Origin: Nitrospirota bacterium
Lineage (GTDB): Bacteria > Nitrospirota > Thermodesulfovibrionia > Thermodesulfovibrionales > JdFR-85
Length of the DNA stretch: 64,000 bases
Assembly (NCBI GenBank): GCA_035873375.1
Contig: JAYWMQ010000007.1
Span: 43,696 to 107,695, forward strand
Direction of reading: 5' to 3'
Shown: piece after piece, positions 8,680-19,428 of the stretch
Numbering within the stretch: the stretch's first letter is position 1
Layout of the letters: each line of letters starts with the position of its first letter
Position numbers and translations under genes: made by a program
The notes under the pieces: model-generated
Databases searched by the model: none
What the model saw: the letters and a program-made list of their open reading frames with translations, nothing else
Told to the model about the DNA's origin: nothing

Positions 8680-9699
8680 GTGTTTCTTTTGATACTGAGA
8701 ACTTCTGTTCTATTGCTGATTCTTTTAGCATTTCCACATGTTTCCATTGCTGAACAGGGCAAGGTTACCCTGCGTTACAGCCTGCAGGATGAGATGGTAC
8801 GGATAGTTCTGCAGTCAGAAAAAAAAGATATGATCCGGAAAGCAAAAGTGCATTCCTCCTATACACTTGTAAGGGTTGAGTTTCCCGAGGATTTCAAGCT
8901 CTCTGCACCCCGGGCAACAGGGAATTTCGAATATACAAGAAGGGGCAAAAACCTCTTTCTCAATATCAGGGGATTGAAATGGATTAAACTCCTCAGACTG
9001 AAATCTCCCCCACGGCTCGTAATAGATGCCTACCTGAAGAGCGGTATTGTCAAGGAACTTCCTGACCGGAAGACTCCCCCTGAAATCAAGGACCTGCCAC
9101 CGGTTCTCCCTGAGAACAAGCCGGAGGAAACAATAGAAAAGCTGATCTCAACAATCGTGCTGGATCCCGGACATGGTGGTTATGACCTCGGAATCTATAC
9201 CCGGAACTCCAGTGAAAAATCCCTTGTTCTTAAAGTTTCGAAATCTCTCAGGTATAAGCTGCAAAAGAAACGGAAAAAGGTCTTCCTGACAAGGAGAGAC
9301 GACAGATATAAATCATTAATGGAGCGAATCCTTTATGCACGGAAAAAATCCCCTGACCTCATCCTGTCGCTCCACATGACCTCATCCAACCATGTAGCAA
9401 TATATACCACTCCCCTGAAGCAGATACATGGTGAAGAACGTTACTTGCTCAGCAACTCTCAGGCTGACCATATTGATGACAGCAGGCTTATTGCAAGAAA
9501 AATCGGTTCCACCATCATGCAGGACCTGAACGTCGGCGTCTTCTTCAGGGAACTGGACATTCCGATACTTTCCTATGCCGACTCACCTGCCATCCTGATC
9601 GAGTTGCCAGGCGCTGATTTTTTTGATTATAGCAGAAAAAACATTGAACTGCTCGTTAACTCAATAATGGAGGGACTTCTTGCATATGAAAAAGGGTAA
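8680..9699 (+). CDS. N-acetylmuramoyl-L-alanine amidase (Amidase_3) with N-terminal AMIN-like domain
   Basis: A secreted zinc amidase that cleaves the bond between MurNAc and the stem peptide in peptidoglycan. A signal peptide (ILRTSVLLLILLAFPHVSIA) is followed by a beta-rich AMIN-like region (about 25-120) that in relatives places the enzyme at the septum. The catalytic domain starts at about 160: TIVLDPGHGGYDLG gives the first zinc His, SSEKSLVLK the Glu, LILSLHMTSSN the second His, and AILIELPGADF the catalytic Glu. Start is GTG 8680 or the in-frame TTG at 8689, whose spacing to AAGGGG is better. It heads a tight run: the next gene overlaps its end. Confidence 0.85.
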   Translation: MFLLILRTSVLLLILLAFPHVSIAEQGKVTLRYSLQDEMVRIVLQSEKKDMIRKAKVHSSYTLVRVEFPEDFKLSAPRATGNFEYTRRGKNLFLNIRGLKWIKLLRLKSPPRLVIDAYLKSGIVKELPDRKTPPEIKDLPPVLPENKPEETIEKLISTIVLDPGHGGYDLGIYTRNSSEKSLVLKVSKSLRYKLQKKRKKVFLTRRDDRYKSLMERILYARKKSPDLILSLHMTSSNHVAIYTTPLKQIHGEERYLLSNSQADHIDDSRLIARKIGSTIMQDLNVGVFFRELDIPILSYADSPAILIELPGADFFDYSRKNIELLVNSIMEGLLAYEKG

Positions 9700-10255
9700 T
9701 CTCCTGATAATACTGCTCGTCCTCGTCTCCCTGGCCGGAATTGGCTTTGGCGTCTTCTATTTCTATTTTTACGAACCCCGGTCAGAACCTGTTCCTGTCA
9801 GAGAGGACATTAACGAGAGCATTTTAAAAGACTATACAACCCTGAAGGTCTACTATCCCATGGGTAACAGGCTTGAACTGAGAGAGAAAAAGGTGCCGGG
9901 AATTCTTTCACCAATAAAGATGGCGGATATTCTGATAAGGGAGTATCTGAATCTCTCCGGTGAATCCGAGACCGCTATCCTGCCCGAGGGCACCAGGTTG
10001 AATAATATCTTTATTAGCAGTGACGGCATTGTCTACCTGGACTTTAACCAGGAATTTACAAGAAATTTTCAGGGTGATGTGCTGGATGAATATATGCTCC
10101 TGAAGAGCATTTTCAATACAATGCTGAGTAACCTCGACATAAGAGACGTCATGATACTCATTAACGGTAAGGAGGCAGAAACTATTGGCGGACACTTTAT
10201 GATAAACCAGCCCCTGAAGAGAATCGTGGCCCAGGAGATAAGAGTTGAAGAATAA
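9686..10255 (+). CDS. GerMN-domain membrane-anchored protein
   Basis: About 189 residues with one N-terminal membrane anchor (LLIILLVLVSLAGIGFGVFYFYF) and a GerMN-like domain: TLKVYYPMGNRLELREKKVPG, then MADILIREYLNL, LPEGTRLNNIFISSDGIVYLDFN and EYMLLKSIFNTMLSNL. The domain, first named in spore germination protein GerM, is widespread in non-sporulating bacteria and often sits beside N-acetylmuramoyl amidases, as here. A role in envelope or peptidoglycan maintenance is inferred from that pairing. The ATG at 9686 overlaps the amidase end by 14 bases; TTG 9680 is an alternative. Confidence 0.75.
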   Translation: MKKGNLLIILLVLVSLAGIGFGVFYFYFYEPRSEPVPVREDINESILKDYTTLKVYYPMGNRLELREKKVPGILSPIKMADILIREYLNLSGESETAILPEGTRLNNIFISSDGIVYLDFNQEFTRNFQGDVLDEYMLLKSIFNTMLSNLDIRDVMILINGKEAETIGGHFMINQPLKRIVAQEIRVEE

Positions 10256-11099
10256 TCAGTCAGGAAATTGTGAAAGGACTCAAAACAACGGGTCTGCAGA
10301 ACAGCCTATCGGCATATTTGATTCAGGCATAGGCGGGCTCACAGTCCTGAGGGAAATATTGAACCTGATGCCCCGGGAGAATATGATTTATTTAGGTGAC
10401 ACTGCAAGGGTACCTTACGGCATACGTTCTTCTGAAACGGTGACGAAATACGCCATGGAGAACACGGAATTCCTCCTTGGCAAAAAGATTAAACTCATTG
10501 TGGTGGCCTGCAACACGGTCTCAGCCATAAGTCTCGATATGCTAAAAAAAAAGACAGAAGTCCCGGTTATCGGGGTGCTGCTTCCAGGCGCTGAAGCAGC
10601 CATAAGGAGCACAAGGAACAAGAGGGTCGGTGTCATAGGGACCGAGACAACTATACAGAGCAGCGCATACCACAGGGCCATTATATCGCTTGACCCTGAA
10701 GCAGAAGTCCTCGGAGTTCCGTGTCCACTCTTTGTACCCCTTGTAGAGGAGGGATGGACTGATGAAGAAGTTACCCTCAAGGTAGCAACCAGATATCTTA
10801 ACGGGCTTAAAGAGAGCAACATAGACACGCTTGTTCTTGGGTGCACTCACTATCCCCTCTTGAAGGGAATTATAAATGAGGTGATGGGAGACGGGATAAC
10901 ACTTATAGATTCCGCTGTTGAGACAGCAAGGGTTGTAGGTGGGATTTTAAAAGGAGAAAGACTATTAAGGAAAAACGATGCCCCGCCTGAAAGGAGATTC
11001 TTTGTAACCGATTCTCCTGACAGATTCCGGAAGGTGGGAGAGAGATTTCTCGGACACAGGATAGAATATATTGAAAAGGTGGAGATACCGGTGATTTAA
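10245..11099 (+). CDS. murI: Glutamate racemase
   Basis: A cofactor-independent racemase making D-glutamate for peptidoglycan. Motifs are [29 protein letters not shown], the first catalytic cysteine in VVACNTVSA and the second in [11 protein letters not shown]. At 284 residues it matches the usual length. The start is TTG 10245, overlapping the preceding stop by 11 bases. The first 20 or so residues are polar and not conserved in the family, so initiation slightly downstream is possible. Its position after the amidase and GerMN genes makes a small cell-wall group. Confidence 0.92.
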   Translation: MKNNQSGNCERTQNNGSAEQPIGIFDSGIGGLTVLREILNLMPRENMIYLGDTARVPYGIRSSETVTKYAMENTEFLLGKKIKLIVVACNTVSAISLDMLKKKTEVPVIGVLLPGAEAAIRSTRNKRVGVIGTETTIQSSAYHRAIISLDPEAEVLGVPCPLFVPLVEEGWTDEEVTLKVATRYLNGLKESNIDTLVLGCTHYPLLKGIINEVMGDGITLIDSAVETARVVGGILKGERLLRKNDAPPERRFFVTDSPDRFRKVGERFLGHRIEYIEKVEIPVI

Positions 11100-11166
11100 A
11101 GAATGGAGACTTGGAGTGCTGGAGGATTGGAGGATCGGAGGCTTGATTAGATCAAAAGGAGGAAGA

Positions 11167-11898
11167 ATGAGGAAGGACGGACGCAGGAAGGACGAACTGA
11201 GACCCGTAAAGGTTACAAGACATTTTATCAAACATGCTGAGGGTTCGGTTTTAATTGAGGTTGGACAAACAAGGGTAATATGTACTGCATCCATAGAGGA
11301 GAGGGTCCCATCGTTCCTGAGAGATCAGGGCAGGGGATGGTTAACAGCGGAATACGCAATGATTCCAAGGTCAACTTCCACAAGGATTACAAGGGAGGCA
11401 GCAACAGGTAAGATTGGTGGCAGGACTCATGAGATTCAAAGGCTCATAGGCAGGAGTCTGCGGGCCGTGGTAGACCTTGAATCCCTTGGTGAAAGGACTG
11501 TATGGATTGATTGTGATGTCATCCAGGCCGACGGCGGTACAAGGACGGCCTCAATCACCGGTGCATATATCGCCCTCGTAAATGCCATGCGGTATGCAGT
11601 AAGGAACGGTATTATCGAAAAAAATCCGGTAAAGGATTACCTCGCTGCCGTCAGTGTCGGTGTAGTGGATGGGGAGCCGATGCTGGATCTCTGTTATGAA
11701 GAGGATTTTAAGGCAGAGGTCGATATGAATATCGTCATGACGGGCAGCGGCAAGTATGTCGAGGTTCAGGGTACTGCCGAGGGTGAACCCTTCGAAAGAG
11801 AGACCCTCGACAGGCTCCTCACCCTTGCAGAGACAGGGATTAAAGAGCTTATCGGAATACAGAAAGGTGCACTTGATGAAGATTCTTTTAGCTACTAA
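11167..11898 (+). CDS. rph: Ribonuclease PH
   Basis: A phosphorolytic 3'-5' exoribonuclease that trims tRNA 3' ends. The 243-residue protein starts [20 protein letters not shown] at ATG 11167 behind AAAAGGAGG; an open upstream extension to 11116 lacks such a site. Conserved signatures include [49 protein letters not shown] and [17 protein letters not shown], then [21 protein letters not shown]. The rph-rdgB pair is a common bacterial arrangement, and rdgB starts inside the end of rph. Confidence 0.95.
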   Translation: MRKDGRRKDELRPVKVTRHFIKHAEGSVLIEVGQTRVICTASIEERVPSFLRDQGRGWLTAEYAMIPRSTSTRITREAATGKIGGRTHEIQRLIGRSLRAVVDLESLGERTVWIDCDVIQADGGTRTASITGAYIALVNAMRYAVRNGIIEKNPVKDYLAAVSVGVVDGEPMLDLCYEEDFKAEVDMNIVMTGSGKYVEVQGTAEGEPFERETLDRLLTLAETGIKELIGIQKGALDEDSFSY

Positions 11899-12472
11899 AA
11901 ATCCCGGGAAAATCAGGGAGATGAACCGGATATTCAGCAACATTGGTGTAGAATTTATTGGGCTGGATACATTGGAAGATGTCCCTGAAGTCGTAGAGGA
12001 TGGCCGGACATATCACGAAAATGCCATGAAAAAGGCAATGACCTTCTATAATCTGGCATCCATGCCGACACTTGCCGAGGATTCCGGGCTTGAGGTGGAT
12101 GCACTCAACGGAGCGCCGGGCATATTTTCGGCAAGGTTCGCCGGTGAAAAGGCCACTGACAAGGAAAACTATGAGAAACTCCTTACCCTTTTAAAAGAAA
12201 TGCCTGAGGAGAAGAGAACGACCAGGTTTGTCTCTGTTCTCTGTCTCGTAGTTGATGGAACCCCTTACTTCTTTGAAGGAGAGGTGTGGGGACGCATACT
12301 TGAACACCCAAGAGGCGAATCAGGATTTGGCTATGACCCGATATTCGTGCCGGTGGAATACAACATGAGTTTTGCTGAACTCGGAGCCGATATCAAGAAC
12401 CGGATAAGTCACAGGGCAAGGGCCATGAAAAAACTAAAAGATTTTCTGAAAGAACAATTTGGCAAGCAGTGA
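11876..12472 (+). CDS. rdgB: XTP/dITP pyrophosphatase (RdgB/HAM1)
   Basis: A nucleotide-pool sanitiser that hydrolyses dITP, ITP and XTP to monophosphates. The 198-residue product starts [16 protein letters not shown], the SxNxxK-type substrate motif in its T variant. It continues [26 protein letters not shown] and [12 protein letters not shown], then the C-terminal [14 protein letters not shown] 11876 lies inside the end of rph (23-base overlap), and the stop overlaps the next start by four bases (GTGA), so the three genes look translationally linked. Confidence 0.95.
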   Translation: MKILLATKNPGKIREMNRIFSNIGVEFIGLDTLEDVPEVVEDGRTYHENAMKKAMTFYNLASMPTLAEDSGLEVDALNGAPGIFSARFAGEKATDKENYEKLLTLLKEMPEEKRTTRFVSVLCLVVDGTPYFFEGEVWGRILEHPRGESGFGYDPIFVPVEYNMSFAELGADIKNRISHRARAMKKLKDFLKEQFGKQ

Positions 12473-14229
12473 AAAAAATCCTCAAACTATTAAAATCGGT
12501 GCTCTCATCCATGCGGCCCGGCAAACACTCCTCCCTTATTGCCATGGCAATACTGGTCGGTGTTCTGAGTGGAGGGGCAAACATGCTCTTCCGCTTTACA
12601 CTGGAATGGACAAGGAACACGATTTTCCATGGCGGCTCAGAGCTTCTCGGCATCAATAAGGGCGGCTTTTACAGGATACTGCTTCCGCTGCTGCCCATAA
12701 CAGGCGCGCTCCTGCTCATACCGCTATCGTACAAGTTTCCCGGTATGGTAAATGGTTATGGCTTCCCGGCATTTCTTGAAAAGGTAAACATCAAGGACGG
12801 CATAATCAAGCTCAAGACCATATTCCTGAAGATTATTGCCCCTGCACTCACAATAGGCTCAGGTGGCTCGGCAGGCGTGGAAGGCCCAATAGCACAGATA
12901 GGCGGCGGGCTTGGTTCTCTCACGGGTCAGTTCTTCAAGGTCTCCGGCAACCGCATGAAACTCCTGATTGCTGCCGGGGCTGCCGGAGGAATAGCCGCCA
13001 CATTCAATGCACCTATTGCCGGAGTTATGTTTGCCACAGAGATTGTGCTGCTTGGAAATTTCGAACTCACCTCTTTTGGGGTGATCGTAATCTCATCCGG
13101 AATAGCAACGGTTATATCCAGAATATACTACGGCTCAAACCCGGCATTCATTGTCCCGCAGTATGAACTGGAAGGACTACTCGAAACCCCTCTTTATCTC
13201 ATTATGGGACTTTTTATAGGCCCTGTGGCCGTACTCTATACAAAGTTCTTCTACAAGGTAAAGGACAGGTTTGAGAGTGCAAACATAAACCCGTATCTGA
13301 AACCTGTTGTAGGCGCTCTTATGGTCGGGACAATAGGCATATTCTTACCACAGACAATGGGTGACGGTTATGAATACATTGAAGAGGCCCTCAAGGGGAA
13401 CATGGTCTTCTCATTAATGTTCCTCCTCATCTTCCTGAAGATACTGGCTACATCCATTACCCTTGGCTCTGGTGGCGCAGGCGGGGTATTTGCACCTGCA
13501 CTTTTTATTGGTGCCATGACAGGTGGGGCCTTCGGCATAGTTGTCAACTACCTGTTCCCCGGTTACACATCATCCCCCGGTGCCTATGCCATGGTTGGTG
13601 TGGGGTCCTTTCTTGCTGCTGTTACACATGCCCCTCTTACGGGAATGTTCCTTTTATTTGAGATGACTGGAAACTACAAGATTATTATCCCCACGATGTT
13701 TGCCACAACCATAGGAACCTTTGTTGCACACAGGTTATTCAGCGAATCAATTGATACATTCGAACTCTCAAAACGGGGAATCAATATCCATGCGGGCAGG
13801 GAAGTAACCCTTTTAAGCTCTATAAAGGTCAAGGATGTGATGAGGCGGGATTTTACCCCTGTGAGAGACAAGGTAAACCTGAAGGAATTTTTAGAACTTG
13901 TAATAAACGGCAGCGGCGGATTCTATTATCCTGTTGTGGATTCAAATGGGGATATGTTGGGAATCATCTCTCTTCAGGATATGAGGAGGGTATTGTTTGA
14001 GGATTATATCAAGGAAATAGTCACGGTCGGTGAACTTGCAACAGAAGACGTCCTTGTCCTTACCCCTGAGGATAATCTGACCACAGCCATGAAAAATTTT
14101 GCCCTCATGGATATAGAGGAAATACCGGTAGTTGCGCCTGACAACAATAAAAAGGTTGTAGGTATGCTCAGAAGAGGTGATGTCATAGCCATATACAATA
14201 GAGAGATACTGAGGAAACACTCAGTTTAA
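12469..14229 (+). CDS. ClC-family chloride channel or Cl-/H+ antiporter with tandem CBS domains
   Basis: A 586-residue membrane protein with about ten or more hydrophobic segments (to residue 420). It carries the ClC selectivity motifs GSGGSAGVEGP (about 128-138), with the gating glutamate in place, and GSGGAGGVFAPALF (about 335-348). The inner-helix glutamate is seen in APIAGVMFATE. Two CBS domains follow at the C-terminus (VKDVMRRDFTPV and VGELATEDVLVLTPEDNL), which in other ClCs bind adenine nucleotides. Channel versus antiporter cannot be decided here. GTG 12469 overlaps rdgB by four bases. Confidence 0.9.
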   Translation: MKKILKLLKSVLSSMRPGKHSSLIAMAILVGVLSGGANMLFRFTLEWTRNTIFHGGSELLGINKGGFYRILLPLLPITGALLLIPLSYKFPGMVNGYGFPAFLEKVNIKDGIIKLKTIFLKIIAPALTIGSGGSAGVEGPIAQIGGGLGSLTGQFFKVSGNRMKLLIAAGAAGGIAATFNAPIAGVMFATEIVLLGNFELTSFGVIVISSGIATVISRIYYGSNPAFIVPQYELEGLLETPLYLIMGLFIGPVAVLYTKFFYKVKDRFESANINPYLKPVVGALMVGTIGIFLPQTMGDGYEYIEEALKGNMVFSLMFLLIFLKILATSITLGSGGAGGVFAPALFIGAMTGGAFGIVVNYLFPGYTSSPGAYAMVGVGSFLAAVTHAPLTGMFLLFEMTGNYKIIIPTMFATTIGTFVAHRLFSESIDTFELSKRGINIHAGREVTLLSSIKVKDVMRRDFTPVRDKVNLKEFLELVINGSGGFYYPVVDSNGDMLGIISLQDMRRVLFEDYIKEIVTVGELATEDVLVLTPEDNLTTAMKNFALMDIEEIPVVAPDNNKKVVGMLRRGDVIAIYNREILRKHSV

Positions 14230-14431
14230 CCCTGACAACCGTTTTATCTCTATTTTTTCACTAATGCGCAACGACACTCTAATGTGGCCTGATGTAAAAA
14301 CCCCCTGAGATATGGTAAAATTGTAGTAACACTTTACGGCTTTGGGGTCCGCTGCTCTTATGCTCTCCGGCCCTGGGTCATGTCATCGATCATGGACGGG
14401 TCTTACCTGTCTTAAAACAACGGAGGTTAAT

Positions 14432-16240
14432 TTGAATATTTATAGAAGTATTTTCATATGGTTACTCATAGGTGCGCTTATGATCCTCCTATTTGACCTT
14501 ATCAGCACACCAAGGAAAACATACAAGGAACTAACCTTTTCAGACTTTATATCCAGTGTGGACTCAGGCCAGGTAGATGAGATATCCATAAAAGAGAATG
14601 AGGTAACCGGAACTCTCAAGGATGGAACAAAGTTTAGAACCTATGTGGAAAAGTACCCTGATTTCATCAATGAGCTAAGAAACAAAAATGTAAATATAGT
14701 GGTCAAACCACCGGCACAGAATCCATGGTATATAACATTCTTCTTCTCCTGGGGTCCTATAATATTTTTGGCCCTCATCTGGATATTCTTTATGCGGCAG
14801 ATGCAGATGGGAGGAAACAAGGCCCTGTCTTTTGGAAAGGCCAAGGCCAAACTCGTCTCTGACAAGTCAGGAAAGGTCACGTTTCAGGATATTGCCGGAA
14901 TAGAAGAGGCAAAGACGGAAGTACAGGAGATTATCGAGTATCTGAAGGACCCCCAGAAAATGACAAGGCTTGGAGGAAAGATTCCCAAGGGGGTATTGCT
15001 TGTCGGATCACCAGGCACAGGCAAGACCCTTCTTGCAAAGGCCATTGCAGGAGAGGCAAATGTGCCCTTCTACTCCATATCGGGCTCGGAATTTGTTGAA
15101 ATGTTCGTGGGGGTCGGCGCTTCAAGGGTCAGGGACCTCTTTGAGCAGGCAAAAAAGACTGCACCCTGTATTATATTCATAGATGAAATAGACGCAGTCG
15201 GACGTCATAGAGGCGCAGGTCTTGGCGGTGGACACGATGAGAGAGAGCAGACACTCAATCAGCTCCTTGTAGAGATGGACGGCTTTGAGGGCAAGGAGGG
15301 GATTATAGTAGTAGCCGCTACAAACAGGCCCGACGTCCTGGACCCGGCCCTTATGCGGCCTGGAAGGTTTGACCGCCAGGTTGTGGTCTCCACACCGGAT
15401 GTAAAGGGTAGGCTTGAGATCCTGAAGGTACATGTCAAGAAGATACCTTTGGCTGAAAACGTCGAGCTTGAGGTTATTGCAAGGTCTACTCCGGGATTTA
15501 CAGGTGCAGACCTTGCCAACCTCGTAAATGAGGCTGCCCTGCTTGCTGCAAGGAGGTCAAAAGATGTGGTTGAAATGGAAGACTTTGACGAGGCCAAGGA
15601 CAAGGTCCTTATGGGTGTTGAACGGAGGAGCATGATTATCAGTGATGAAGAAAAGAAAAATACTGCTTACCACGAGGCAGGTCATACACTTGTTGCAAAG
15701 CTTATACCCGGAACAGACCCTATTCACAAGGTCAGCATAATCCCGAGGGGAAGGGCGCTTGGGATAACACAGCAATTACCCCTTGATGACAGGTATACCT
15801 ATTCCAGGGAGTATCTCCTGAAGACACTCAGGGTCCTGCTTGGCGGCCGGGCAGCTGAAGAGGTCGCACTGAAACATCTGACTACCGGGGCAGGTAACGA
15901 CCTGGAGAGGGCAACCGAACTCGTCAGGAAGATGGTATGCGAATGGGGTATGAGCGAAAAACTTGGCCCCCTCACCTTTGGAAAAAAAGAAGAGCACATC
16001 TTCCTCGGTAAAGAGATATCCAAGAGCAAAGATTACAGCGAAAAGACCGCTGAAGAGATTGATGAGGAGATAAAGAGCATTGTCAAGGAGGCGTACCGCA
16101 ATGCCAAGAATCTCCTTACGGAAAACTCGGATCTTCTTGAGGCCCTTGCCAAGTTACTCCTTGAAAAAGAGACCCTTGATTCCAAGGAAATAGATGCCCT
16201 CATAGAAGAGGTGAAACGGGAGAGGACAGTAGAGGCTTGA
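14432..16240 (+). CDS. ftsH: ATP-dependent zinc metalloprotease FtsH
   Basis: A membrane-anchored AAA+ protease that degrades membrane and short-lived cytosolic proteins. Two N-terminal membrane segments (about 7-26 and 104-122) flank a small periplasmic region. The AAA domain has Walker A GSPGTGKT (about 192-199), Walker [13 protein letters not shown] and the second region of homology [21 protein letters not shown]. The peptidase site is HEAGH with a later Asp ligand in [12 protein letters not shown]. The start is TTG 14432 behind CGGAGG, giving 602 residues; the extra 30 codons of an upstream extension look non-coding. The 14230-14431 leader holds no gene I recognise. The stop overlaps folP by four bases. 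Confidence 0.95.
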   Translation: MNIYRSIFIWLLIGALMILLFDLISTPRKTYKELTFSDFISSVDSGQVDEISIKENEVTGTLKDGTKFRTYVEKYPDFINELRNKNVNIVVKPPAQNPWYITFFFSWGPIIFLALIWIFFMRQMQMGGNKALSFGKAKAKLVSDKSGKVTFQDIAGIEEAKTEVQEIIEYLKDPQKMTRLGGKIPKGVLLVGSPGTGKTLLAKAIAGEANVPFYSISGSEFVEMFVGVGASRVRDLFEQAKKTAPCIIFIDEIDAVGRHRGAGLGGGHDEREQTLNQLLVEMDGFEGKEGIIVVAATNRPDVLDPALMRPGRFDRQVVVSTPDVKGRLEILKVHVKKIPLAENVELEVIARSTPGFTGADLANLVNEAALLAARRSKDVVEMEDFDEAKDKVLMGVERRSMIISDEEKKNTAYHEAGHTLVAKLIPGTDPIHKVSIIPRGRALGITQQLPLDDRYTYSREYLLKTLRVLLGGRAAEEVALKHLTTGAGNDLERATELVRKMVCEWGMSEKLGPLTFGKKEEHIFLGKEISKSKDYSEKTAEEIDEEIKSIVKEAYRNAKNLLTENSDLLEALAKLLLEKETLDSKEIDALIEEVKRERTVEA

Positions 16241-17079
16241 GGTTATCCTTCCGCAACTTCTCCCTTGATTTCTCCCAAAAGACTTATGTGATGGGAATAC
16301 TGAACGTCACTCCCGATTCCTTCTCTGATGGCGGTCAGTTCCTGGATGGAAGCAGCGCCATAGAGAGGGCGCTCCGTATGGAGGCTGAAGGGGCGGATAT
16401 AATCGATATCGGCGGCGAATCCACAAGACCTGGTTCCGAGCCGGTATCTCTTGAGCAAGAATTACGAAGAACAGTACCTGTTATTGAAGCGATAGCAGGA
16501 AGACTCAGGATACCCGTATCAATTGACACATACAAGTCGGAGGTTGCAAGGAGGGCTATTGAGGCCGGGGCTGCCATGGTTAATGATATAAGCGGCCTGA
16601 GGTTTGACCCTGAAATGGCCCCTACCCTTTCACAATATGATGTTGCCCTTGTGCTGATGCACATAAAGGGGACTCCGCGGAACATGCAGAAAAACCCGGT
16701 ATATACTGACCTCTTTCCCGAGATTACGGATTACCTGAAAGAGGGCATCAATATAGCCACAGAGTGTGGCATTGCAAAAGAGAGGATTGTCATAGACCCG
16801 GGCATAGGCTTCGGCAAGACCCTTGAACATAACCTGCAGATTATAAATAACCTCGACAGACTATCGCCCCTTTGCCGGCCTGTCCTTATTGGGGCATCGA
16901 GGAAATCATTTATCGGCAGGATTCTCAACAATGCACCGGCTTCAGAACGGCTGGAAGGCACTGCGTCGGCTGTTGCCATATCAGTAATGAAGGGAGCCAA
17001 TATAGTGAGGGTTCACGATGTTAGAGAGATGGCACGTGTAGTAAAGGTTGCTGATGCCATCAGGAGAGAGGAAATTTGA
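16237..17079 (+). CDS. folP: Dihydropteroate synthase
   Basis: A TIM-barrel enzyme that joins p-aminobenzoate to hydroxymethyl-dihydropterin pyrophosphate in folate synthesis and is the classical sulfonamide target. Signatures: [16 protein letters not shown] (about 18-33), [56 protein letters not shown] and [13 protein letters not shown]. The 280-residue length is normal. Start is TTG 16237, overlapping ftsH by four bases. The ftsH-folP order is widely conserved, which supports the annotation and implies co-transcription. Confidence 0.95.
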   Translation: MRLSFRNFSLDFSQKTYVMGILNVTPDSFSDGGQFLDGSSAIERALRMEAEGADIIDIGGESTRPGSEPVSLEQELRRTVPVIEAIAGRLRIPVSIDTYKSEVARRAIEAGAAMVNDISGLRFDPEMAPTLSQYDVALVLMHIKGTPRNMQKNPVYTDLFPEITDYLKEGINIATECGIAKERIVIDPGIGFGKTLEHNLQIINNLDRLSPLCRPVLIGASRKSFIGRILNNAPASERLEGTASAVAISVMKGANIVRVHDVREMARVVKVADAIRREEI

Positions 17080-17094
17080 CAATAAGGAGATTCC

Positions 17095-19167
17095 ATGCTT
17101 TTACCTGTTGAATGGTTAAAGGATTTTATTGAAATCAAAGAGGGCATCAAAGAGATCTCTGATATGCTTACAATGATAGGACTTGAAGTCGAGGGAGAAG
17201 AGACATCAGACGGCACTGCCATATTTGAGGTCAATATAACACCCAACAGACCTGATTGTCTGAGTGTTATCGGCATTGCCAGAGAACTGAGGGCGGCAAC
17301 CGGAAGGACACTGAAATTTCCGGACTATCATGTAGAGGATGAACTCGAAGAAGATTTTCAGGTTACCATTGATTCTCCTTTCTGCAACCGCTACACAGGA
17401 AGGATAATAAGGGGCATCAGGACAGGGGAGTCTCCTGACTGGATAAAGAAGAGGCTTGAGCTCTCAGGCATACGCCCTGTAAATAATATAGTGGATATTA
17501 CAAATTACGTCCTCATGGAACTCGGCCATCCCCTGCATGCCTTTGATCTTGACAAACTCCGTGGAAAGACCATCAGGGTCAATAACGCAGGAAAAACACT
17601 TCAGTTCAAAACTCTCGACAATACTGAAAGGACCATACATCGGGAAGGACTGCTGATCTGGGATGCTGAAAGGCCGGTTGCCATAGCAGGTATTATGGGT
17701 GGGCTGGAGACAGAGGTGTCTGAGGAGACCACAAATATTTTTCTTGAAAGTGCATACTTTAAACCTGAATCCATCAGACGGACATCAAGGCTGCTTGGAT
17801 TAAAGACAGAGGCATCATACAGATTCGAAAGGGGTACTGACGTTGAAGGGCTCTCTGTTGCCCTGGACAGGGCTGCCTACCTTATAAAAAACCTTTGTGA
17901 AGGCGTTGTATCGAAAAAGATCGATATCTATCCGGCAAAACTGAAAAAGACGGAAATAAGGCTTCGATACAGGAGGATATCCCGGGTTTTAGGGATTAAC
18001 ATTCTCAAAAGGGATGTCCTGAATATCCTTGAGCTGCTCGGCTTCTCCATTAGTTCCACAAGTGAGAGCGACGTCCTGCTGACCGTTCCATCTTACCGGG
18101 TCGATATTAAGGATGAAACAGACCTCATAGAGGAAGTTGGAAGGCATTATGGGTATGAAAAGATACCGGAACAAATACCTCTGGCACCGATTGGACAGGT
18201 TTCTCCTGATTCCCTGGTTAAGCGGACTGAACAAAAAAGCAGACTAAACAAAATAAAAACAATCGTAAGGACATCAGGATTTAATGAGGCAATCAATTTC
18301 AGCTTTATGAACCCCCGATTGCTTGATATATTAAATATCTCCGGGACCGATGAGAGAAGAAAGACCGTGACCCTGATAAACCCCCTCAGGAAAGAAAACC
18401 CTTCCATGAGGACATTTCTTCTGCCTTCCCTTGTTGAAAATCTCATCCACAACCTGAATCAGGGAATCCGTGATATAAAGCTCTTTGAGGTCTCAAGGGT
18501 CTTCATAAACAAGGGAGAAAAACTGCCCTGTGAAAAACCCGTCCTTGGAGCAATCTATCTTTACCAGCACGGTCAGAAACTCTGGGAGGATAGAGTTGAA
18601 GTCTACTATATACTAAAGGGCATTATCGAGAAGGCCTTCCAGTCAAATCTGATCAGTTCCTGCACCTTTTCCGTAACAACAGAACCTTTTCTGCATCCAG
18701 GCAAGTCAGCGGATATTTATGCAGGAGCCAAAAGGGCCGGTTATGTGGGCTGCCTCTCACCCGAGATAAAAAATGCTCTTGACATCAAACATATAAAATC
18801 TGAAATAGGGGTATTTGAACTGGACCTCGTGAGTCTTGTTGAACACACCGGAAGAGAGATTACATACACTGCCCTACCCCGTTTTCCTTATATACAGCGG
18901 GACATATCACTCCTTGTCGACAGCACAATAGCCTCAGAAGAGATACTTGAACTTGTCAGGTCGTTCCCCTCTGAACTGATAGAGGACTCATGGCTCTTTG
19001 ACCTCTACCAAGGGAAAAATATTCCAGCAGGGAAGAGGTCTCTCGGCTTTACCATCCAATACAGGGCAAAGGATAGAACTCTTACTGATGATGAAGTTGA
19101 CCGCCTCCATCAGGAGATAATCACTTATATCATAAAAAAGACAGGGGGTCAGCTCAGGAGTTTATAG
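17095..19167 (+). CDS. pheT: Phenylalanyl-tRNA synthetase beta subunit, short form without the OB tRNA-binding domain
   Basis: Charges tRNA-Phe together with PheS. The 690-residue protein goes directly from MLTMIGLEVEGEETSDG to AIFEVNITPNRPDCLSVIG. In the long bacterial form an EMAPII-like OB domain of about 110 residues lies between these two segments; it is absent here. The B3/B4 domain follows (SGIRPVNNIVDITNYVLMELGHPLHAFD, editing region), then B5 and the catalytic-like core, and a C-terminal FDX-ACB domain (LPRFPYIQRDISLLVD to LGFTIQYRAKDRTLTDDEV). It starts 15 bases after folP. No pheS is adjacent, which is unusual since pheST are often paired. Confidence 0.92.
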   Translation: MLLPVEWLKDFIEIKEGIKEISDMLTMIGLEVEGEETSDGTAIFEVNITPNRPDCLSVIGIARELRAATGRTLKFPDYHVEDELEEDFQVTIDSPFCNRYTGRIIRGIRTGESPDWIKKRLELSGIRPVNNIVDITNYVLMELGHPLHAFDLDKLRGKTIRVNNAGKTLQFKTLDNTERTIHREGLLIWDAERPVAIAGIMGGLETEVSEETTNIFLESAYFKPESIRRTSRLLGLKTEASYRFERGTDVEGLSVALDRAAYLIKNLCEGVVSKKIDIYPAKLKKTEIRLRYRRISRVLGINILKRDVLNILELLGFSISSTSESDVLLTVPSYRVDIKDETDLIEEVGRHYGYEKIPEQIPLAPIGQVSPDSLVKRTEQKSRLNKIKTIVRTSGFNEAINFSFMNPRLLDILNISGTDERRKTVTLINPLRKENPSMRTFLLPSLVENLIHNLNQGIRDIKLFEVSRVFINKGEKLPCEKPVLGAIYLYQHGQKLWEDRVEVYYILKGIIEKAFQSNLISSCTFSVTTEPFLHPGKSADIYAGAKRAGYVGCLSPEIKNALDIKHIKSEIGVFELDLVSLVEHTGREITYTALPRFPYIQRDISLLVDSTIASEEILELVRSFPSELIEDSWLFDLYQGKNIPAGKRSLGFTIQYRAKDRTLTDDEVDRLHQEIITYIIKKTGGQLRSL

Positions 19168-19191
19168 GGAGACGTCCCCTTTGTTTACCGA

Positions 19192-19401
19192 TTACCGCAC
19201 ACTCCTTACTTTATAGCCTGCATCCTGCACTGCCTTCTCTATGATATCCCTGTCCGTCTTCGACTCATCATAAACAACTCTTGCAGAACCGGTGGAAACA
19301 TCCGAAGAGCTTACACCATCAATCCCGTCAATCGCCTTCTTCACCCTCATAACACAGTGTTGACAAGTCATGCCTTCAATCTCCAATGTTATCTCAGCCA
19401 T
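19192..19401 (-). CDS. CopZ-like heavy-metal chaperone
   Basis: A 69-residue HMA-domain protein. It carries the metal-binding GMTCQHC (Cys-X-X-Cys) near residue 10-16 and the fold-conserved IDGIDGV, VVYDESKT and AVQDAGYKV. Proteins of this type bind Cu(I) and hand it to copper ATPases or sensors; other soft metals are possible. ATG 19401 has AGGAGG upstream. No copper ATPase is adjacent; it converges on pheT with only 24 bases between stops. Confidence 0.88.
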   Translation of the reverse strand: MAEITLEIEGMTCQHCVMRVKKAIDGIDGVSSSDVSTGSARVVYDESKTDRDIIEKAVQDAGYKVRSVR

Positions 19402-19428
19402 ACCTCAACCTCCTATTTTTGTAATAGC

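Noticed and set aside
10544..10552. A9 tract in murI as a phase-variation signal
   Set aside because: The run encodes lysines in an essential housekeeping gene, and A-runs of this size are common at this base composition.
14230..14431. A small structured RNA (such as SRP RNA) ahead of ftsH
   Set aside because: The region has some GC-rich complementarity but lacks the conserved SRP Alu/S-domain motifs.
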